A stretch of 47,121 nucleotides of DNA from an uncultured Methylococcaceae bacterium (GTDB lineage Bacteria; Pseudomonadota; Gammaproteobacteria; Methylococcales; Methylococcaceae). The notes beneath the pieces were generated by a model that had not been told where the DNA came from, ran no database searches, and saw only the letters and a list, made by a program, of their open reading frames with translations. Position 1 is the first letter of the stretch; each line of letters starts with the position of its first letter. The position numbers were made by a program, and so were the translations under genes. The DNA is taken from assembly GCA_903930145.1 (NCBI GenBank), contig CAIYXP010000399.1, positions 1 to 47,121 on the forward strand, given 5' to 3'. Below, piece by piece: positions 44,805-47,121 of the stretch.

Positions 44805-46136
44805 CTAAGGCGTGATTTTTCTACATTCCAAGTAGAACCGTTTTTCATCCGCTTCGCCCATGGAAAAGGTCTTGCGTGGCAATGCACCATCCTTGGCAAT
44901 GCTTTTGAACAAGCTGAACTTCGAAAGGGCAGGCAGTATGAAGCCTATCGAATCGGGTTTGTTGCTCAATTTTATAACGGCCTCTTCACCATGGATGTAA
45001 TCCAATTCCGCCGTTAGGCTGTGTTTCAGAAAGTCGTCCAGGAAAGCTTGAAGTGAGGCAACTTCAAGGGTTAATCTAGGGTTTTGGATCAAGGCCACCC
45101 CATAGCTACCTTGGGCTATAAAAGGGATTGCATGGGTTTTTCCATCGGTATAAGATTCGGCAATTTCTTTTGCTTCCTTAATCGATTTGCATACCTTTAG
45201 AAATAGTTCCATCCCATTATCAAGAAAGTATCGTTCCATGCGTTCCAATACCTTGTCGGGAGGTGCTTTAAACAGGACTCTGTGGATGGCTTCGAATTCC
45301 AAGCCTTCGTCATGAAGATTGACCAATTCCACCAAGGCATAACGCGATGGATGTTCCATTATCGAATCATCAGTCGCTTCAGCCTTGTTTTTCTCCCAAA
45401 TGGCTTTGGCCGTGGCAAATGAATGGTTGCCATCACCCATTGCAAACAGCAAAATATTGCGGTCGTCAACGGGTTTGTCAATGTCAGGGCCAGCCAAGCG
45501 GGTTATGGCTTCGGCTATGGTTTGTATGTGATTTGGGTCGTCAATTAGATAACCCTTAATATGACCGCCATCCAGCATCAAGTCAACATCGTAAAGCTTT
45601 TCCAAACCGAGCTGGAATAATGGTTCAATGACGGTTTTGTCCGGGTCGTCGATCAGCACCATGATATGGGGCAGTTCGATTTTCGCATTCTCCCGTACTT
45701 TGATTCTCGGCGGCAAGCGTTCCACAATGGTGCCTTCCGTGGCCCTGATCAGGCTTTTGGAATCAGCGCTGTAATCATAGTGTTCCAAGTCGAGTGCGAC
45801 GATCAAACCCTTGCGAGACGGGGCGTGTGAGGTTTTTCGATCCACTAAAATAAATCCAGGCGACTGTTCAATCAGCGTAGCATTATCTAGGTATTGTTCC
45901 ATCGCTTGGTTGATATTGCTGATGCGTTCATTCTTGTCAGCATCTTCAAGATAAATTTCAGGAAAAGTAAGCCTCAAAGTCGAGGGAGCAGCGCCCACAA
46001 TTTCTTCAACTTGATCCCAGTAATCTGCTTGTGAGGTATATTGGTCACAAGCGATGACCGCCCAGCGGGTCAGGTCCATTTCAGGGTTTGGCAAGAGGAT
46101 GGTGGGGATTTTAAGACCTATGTTATCTAAGTTCAT
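44805..46136 (-). CDS. DUF1015 family protein
   Basis: This 443-residue cytosolic protein has the DUF1015 pattern: WAVIACDQYTSQADYWDQVE near the start, TLRLTFPEIYLEDADK, GFILVDRKTS, GLIVALDLEHYDYSADSKSL, and the central MGDGNHSFATAKAIWE. The family is widespread but uncharacterised and has been linked by context to serine or phosphoserine metabolism in some organisms. Here it lies 20 bp upstream of the transporter ATPase on the same strand, so a joint role in peptide or amino-acid use is possible. Confidence 0.88.
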   Translation of the reverse strand: MNLDNIGLKIPTILLPNPEMDLTRWAVIACDQYTSQADYWDQVEEIVGAAPSTLRLTFPEIYLEDADKNERISNINQAMEQYLDNATLIEQSPGFILVDRKTSHAPSRKGLIVALDLEHYDYSADSKSLIRATEGTIVERLPPRIKVRENAKIELPHIMVLIDDPDKTVIEPLFQLGLEKLYDVDLMLDGGHIKGYLIDDPNHIQTIAEAITRLAGPDIDKPVDDRNILLFAMGDGNHSFATAKAIWEKNKAEATDDSIMEHPSRYALVELVNLHDEGLEFEAIHRVLFKAPPDKVLERMERYFLDNGMELFLKVCKSIKEAKEIAESYTDGKTHAIPFIAQGSYGVALIQNPRLTLEVASLQAFLDDFLKHSLTAELDYIHGEEAVIKLSNKPDSIGFILPALSKFSLFKSIAKDGALPRKTFSMGEADEKRFYLECRKITP

Positions 46137-46253
46137 ATTGGATTCTTTGTTTTATGATGTTTAATGATGGATAGATAGCCTGAGTTTTGGGGTAATCAGT
46201 CATGACTTCCCGGACTATGGCGTGATGAGGGGTTAAAGCTGCCATTGACGTTT

Positions 46254-47121
46254 TTATTCCGCCCGCCTTGGGTCAAACGCATCCCTGACTGCATCGGCAA
46301 ACAGGTTGGCCGCCAAAACCAGTGCGAACATGAATACAAAAGCAGCCGATAGCGACCACCATACTACAGGCTCACGGGCCATTTCCAACCTCGCGCTATT
46401 AATCATATTACCCCAACTTTCCGTAGTGGGGTCTACGCCGATATTCACATAGGATAAGACCGCTTCGGCCAGAACTAAAGAACTGAAATCCAAGGCGACA
46501 GAGATCAACACCAAGTGAAACACATTAGGCAAGATATGGCGCAGCAATATCGTCGACTGATGGACGCCTAAAGCACGTGCCGCCTGAACATATTCCAATT
46601 CGCGCAATTTCAGAGTTTCAGCCCGCAATAAACGACATAAACCAGTCCAGCTAGTCAATCCTAGAATCATGCAAAGAAACAATAACCTAAAATCGGCACG
46701 TAAGGCAAGGCTGGCAAATTCGTCTTCATGTCGCGCCATGTACGCTTGCATCAACAACATGGAAGCGGCGATAAGCAATACACCGGGAATCGAGTTAAGC
46801 GTAGTGTAAATGTACTGGATAATGTCATCCACCCAACCGCGAAAATATCCCGCTAGTATGCCTAAAGCCAAAGCCAAGGGCAAGGTGATAAAAGTGGTCA
46901 ATGTGCCTATGAGCAAGCCCGTGCGAATGCTTTTCAGGCTTTGGAAAAAAACATCCTCACCCACCTTGTCAGTGCCAAACACATGGTATTTTAAACTCAA
47001 TTCGCCCAAGGCAAAACTCGTCAAAAGCAGTAGCAATAGGGTCAACAACACTGCCCGCCATGGCACGTCAGTCCTTCCTTCTGTAATTTCCATTGTGCAG
47101 GGGACAAATGCCATCTTGATC
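46254..47121 (-). CDS. Peptide ABC transporter permease (DppC/YejE-like), partial
   Basis: At least 286 residues are in the window, and the frame stays open to the window edge. About five membrane segments are visible. FGTDKVGEDVFFQSLKSIRT is the DppC-type entry motif, EYVQAARALGVHQSTILLRH is the EAA loop that contacts the ATPase, and DAVRDAFDPRRAE is the typical C-terminus. Family members have a longer N-terminus, so the true start is probably outside the window; the first ATG inside is at 47114. It likely pairs with the fused ATPase downstream. Confidence 0.88.
   Translation of the reverse strand, partial: IKMAFVPCTMEITEGRTDVPWRAVLLTLLLLLLTSFALGELSLKYHVFGTDKVGEDVFFQSLKSIRTGLLIGTLTTFITLPLALALGILAGYFRGWVDDIIQYIYTTLNSIPGVLLIAASMLLMQAYMARHEDEFASLALRADFRLLFLCMILGLTSWTGLCRLLRAETLKLRELEYVQAARALGVHQSTILLRHILPNVFHLVLISVALDFSSLVLAEAVLSYVNIGVDPTTESWGNMINSARLEMAREPVVWWSLSAAFVFMFALVLAANLFADAVRDAFDPRRAE

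Overview
The window looks like chromosomal DNA of a gammaproteobacterium. The evidence is gene order: fur divergent from bamE, a lol lipoprotein-export pair, and the riboflavin cluster glyA-ribD-ribE-ribB(A)-ribH-nusB-thiL-pgpA. A PEP-CTERM exported protein, ovothiol genes and many dispersed palindromes would suit a methylotroph or another aquatic member of the class, but I cannot fix the genus; Methylococcales is a guess. No rRNA, CRISPR array, phage or complete insertion sequence is visible.

Left part (1-9000). A zur repressor gene diverges from ovoA-ovoB, the two-step ovothiol A pathway, with a near-perfect Zur operator between them. Then come a decayed DUF2442-like remnant, a small cytochrome c with no obvious Met ligand, and a minus-strand block of gltX, tRNA-Ala, tRNA-Glu and a bidirectional terminator. 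After a DUF4258/DUF2283 pair lies a stretch with one exported PEP-CTERM protein, dispersed palindromes, ten 43-bp tandem repeats and three 21-bp repeats. An 18-bp direct repeat brackets the stretch.

Middle part (9000-24900). This holds an AmmeMemoRadiSam-type radical SAM enzyme, an unknown lipoprotein, a long coiled-coil protein with a nuclease-like C-terminus, a ROK sugar kinase behind a 65-residue protein, bamE/fur, a LolC/E-type permease with lolD, a 1231-residue PAS/GAF/GGDEF/EAL protein, a DUF2062 membrane protein, comEC and glyA.

Right part (24900-47121). The riboflavin cluster is present but has been opened at three junctions. Between ribD and ribE sit a HigB/HigA-like toxin-antitoxin pair and an SMC/OLD-like ATPase with a small PD-(D/E)XK-like partner; this is the best candidate in the window for an undescribed defence-type system. 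Between ribE and ribB sit two small overlapping genes (one membrane-anchored) and a triple palindrome. Between ribB and ribH sit two giant paralogous PAS hybrid histidine kinases and a receiver/HD-GYP c-di-GMP phosphodiesterase, with the first kinase gene overlapping the end of ribB. The cluster then continues ribH-nusB-thiL-pgpA and ends with a lipoprotein gene. A convergent minus-strand group encodes a fused two-ATPase peptide transporter subunit, a DUF1015 protein and a peptide-transporter permease running off the window.

Functional themes are metal and redox homeostasis (Zur, Fur, ovothiol, cytochrome c, flavin), cyclic-di-GMP and phosphorelay signalling (one GGDEF-EAL, two hybrid kinases, one HD-GYP), and accessory gene pairs wedged between housekeeping genes. 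Assignments rest on motif recognition and synteny only; no database search was made.
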